Origin: a bacterium
Lineage (GTDB): Bacteria; JAHJDO01
DNA: 5,844 bases
Direction: 5' to 3'
NCBI GenBank assembly: GCA_023129655.1
Contig: JAGMBN010000077.1
Location: 1 to 5,844 of the forward strand
Both the position numbers and the translations under genes were made by a program. A model generated the notes under the pieces. That model ran no database searches, was not told where the DNA came from, and saw only the letters and a program-made list of their open reading frames with translations. Positions 5,425 to 5,844 of the stretch are shown piece after piece; position 1 is the first letter of the stretch; each line of letters begins with the position of its first letter.

Positions 5425-5844
5425 TTATAATTCCCTCCAACCCATCCCCTCGCCCCTTCCCTTGACAGGGAAGGGGAACTTTTTCCCTCTCTGTCAAGAG
5501 AGGGTAGGGTGAGTTTTCTTTTAAATTGTTTTTGGTCTGTAATTTTTATGTTAATTTCAGAGCCTGGAACTATCCTGACAGGATGATTTAATTGTTCCAC
5601 TAATGAAGCATCGTCCGTTCCTGAAAACTTGTTTTTATTAGCTTTTTGGTATGCGGTTTTTATAAGAGAGTATCTGAATGTTTGAGGAGTTTGAATTCTC
5701 CATAAGTTATTTCTGTCAACGGTTCTTTCAATACAATTATCTTTAACCAGTTTTATTGTGTCAAATAAAGGAATCCCTATCACAGCGGCGCCATACTTAT
5801 GAGCGGCTTTTATTGATTCGTCAATAAGCTCCTGTGTAATAAAG
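5409..5844 (-). CDS. ispD: 2-C-methyl-D-erythritol 4-phosphate cytidylyltransferase, C-terminal part (5' end outside window)
   Basis: IspD joins CTP and methylerythritol 4-phosphate to make CDP-methylerythritol, two steps before IspF. The frame is open to the window edge: 144 residues are visible, beginning FITQELIDESIKAAHKYGAA, so the CTP-binding N-terminus is missing only because the window ends. Family hallmarks appear in order: IPLFDTIK, ERTVDRNNLWRIQTPQTF, SGTDDASLVEQ, VRIVPGSEINIKIT. A GTG at 5783 is internal, not the start. After NIKIT, E. coli IspD has some 20 residues. Here 42 follow, of which the last 34 (LTLPSLDREG, then SPSLSREGARGWVGG, then NYKCWLE) are largely encoded by a palindromic repeat inserted in frame. 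The core enzyme should be intact, as the addition lies beyond the substrate-contacting K-x-T. Confidence 0.93.
   Translation of the reverse strand, partial: FITQELIDESIKAAHKYGAAVIGIPLFDTIKLVKDNCIERTVDRNNLWRIQTPQTFRYSLIKTAYQKANKNKFSGTDDASLVEQLNHPVRIVPGSEINIKITDQKQFKRKLTLPSLDREGKSSPSLSREGARGWVGGNYKCWLE
5433..5438 (-). promoter_or_regulatory. Shine-Dalgarno of ispF, at the edge of the palindromic repeat
   Basis: On the minus strand GGAGGG precedes the ispF ATG (5424-5422) by 8 nt. It is part of the G-rich stretch encoding GWVGG that ends the repeat, so the insertion may have supplied or replaced the ribosome site of ispF. Confidence 0.65.
5433..5513. repeat. Double-hairpin palindromic repeat inserted at the 3' end of ispD
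   Basis: Two adjacent hairpins are visible. CCCCTTCCCT (5453-5462) and AGGGAAGGGG (5467-5476) form a perfect 10-bp stem with loop TGAC. CCCTCTCT (5485-5492) and AGAGAGGG (5497-5504) form a perfect 8-bp stem with loop GTCA. The flanks CCATCCCCTCG and TAGGGTGAG also complement each other loosely, so the whole is a nested palindrome. Its C/G tracts contrast with the AT-rich surroundings. Read on the minus strand it gives the related peptides LPSLDREG and SPSLSREG, a pattern I associate with dispersed palindromic (REP/MITE-like) elements of many genomes. Because it sits between ispD and ispF, the hairpins could also stabilise or attenuate the shared mRNA. Confidence 0.8.

Noticed and set aside
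5431..5516. Rho-independent terminator after ispD
   Set aside because: The stems are strong, but they lie inside the ispD frame just before ispF, are not followed by a clear T run on the minus strand, and look like a dispersed repeat.

Overview
The window is AT-rich bacterial DNA carrying MEP-pathway isoprenoid genes (ispD/ispF), a class I-type purE, and genes of families often met in sugar- and metabolite-handling loci of uncultured bacteria (FAD-dependent oxidoreductase, Gfo/Idh/MocA dehydrogenase, C45-type peptidase remnant). No marker fixes the phylum. The mix would suit an uncultured, Planctomycetes/Omnitrophota-like or similar lineage, but that is only an impression. There is no rRNA, tRNA or CRISPR.

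Left part (1-2607, + strand): three genes in tight succession. They are the C-terminal end of a probable FAD-dependent oxidoreductase, a divergent dihydroorotate dehydrogenase-like FMN TIM-barrel protein starting 1 nt after the previous stop, and a prenyltransferase/squalene-cyclase-repeat-like alpha-barrel protein starting at a GTG behind a strong Shine-Dalgarno. The spacing suggests an operon. The joint function is unknown, and the DHOD-like/cyclase-like pair is the most novel gene content here.

Middle (2608-3704): about 1 kb of decayed genes. It holds a short remnant that looks like a C45 (acyl-CoA:6-APA acyltransferase-like) peptidase with an in-frame stop and a frameshift, a Gfo/Idh/MocA dehydrogenase with a one-base frameshift and no C-terminal third, and an orphan C-terminal reading frame. 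A short AT-rich gap follows, with a perfect-arm palindrome and a possible promoter.

Right part: an MNT-HEPN gene pair (nucleotidyltransferase plus HI0074-like HEPN protein). It keeps the complete GSX10DXD and RX4HXY motifs known from MntA-HepT toxin-antitoxin modules. The HEPN gene overlaps purE by 8 bp, so purE appears to be co-transcribed with, and perhaps translationally coupled to, the module. Convergent to purE, on the minus strand, lies ispD-ispF. The 3' end of ispD is built from a double-hairpin palindromic repeat that adds an in-frame tail to IspD and sits at the Shine-Dalgarno of ispF.
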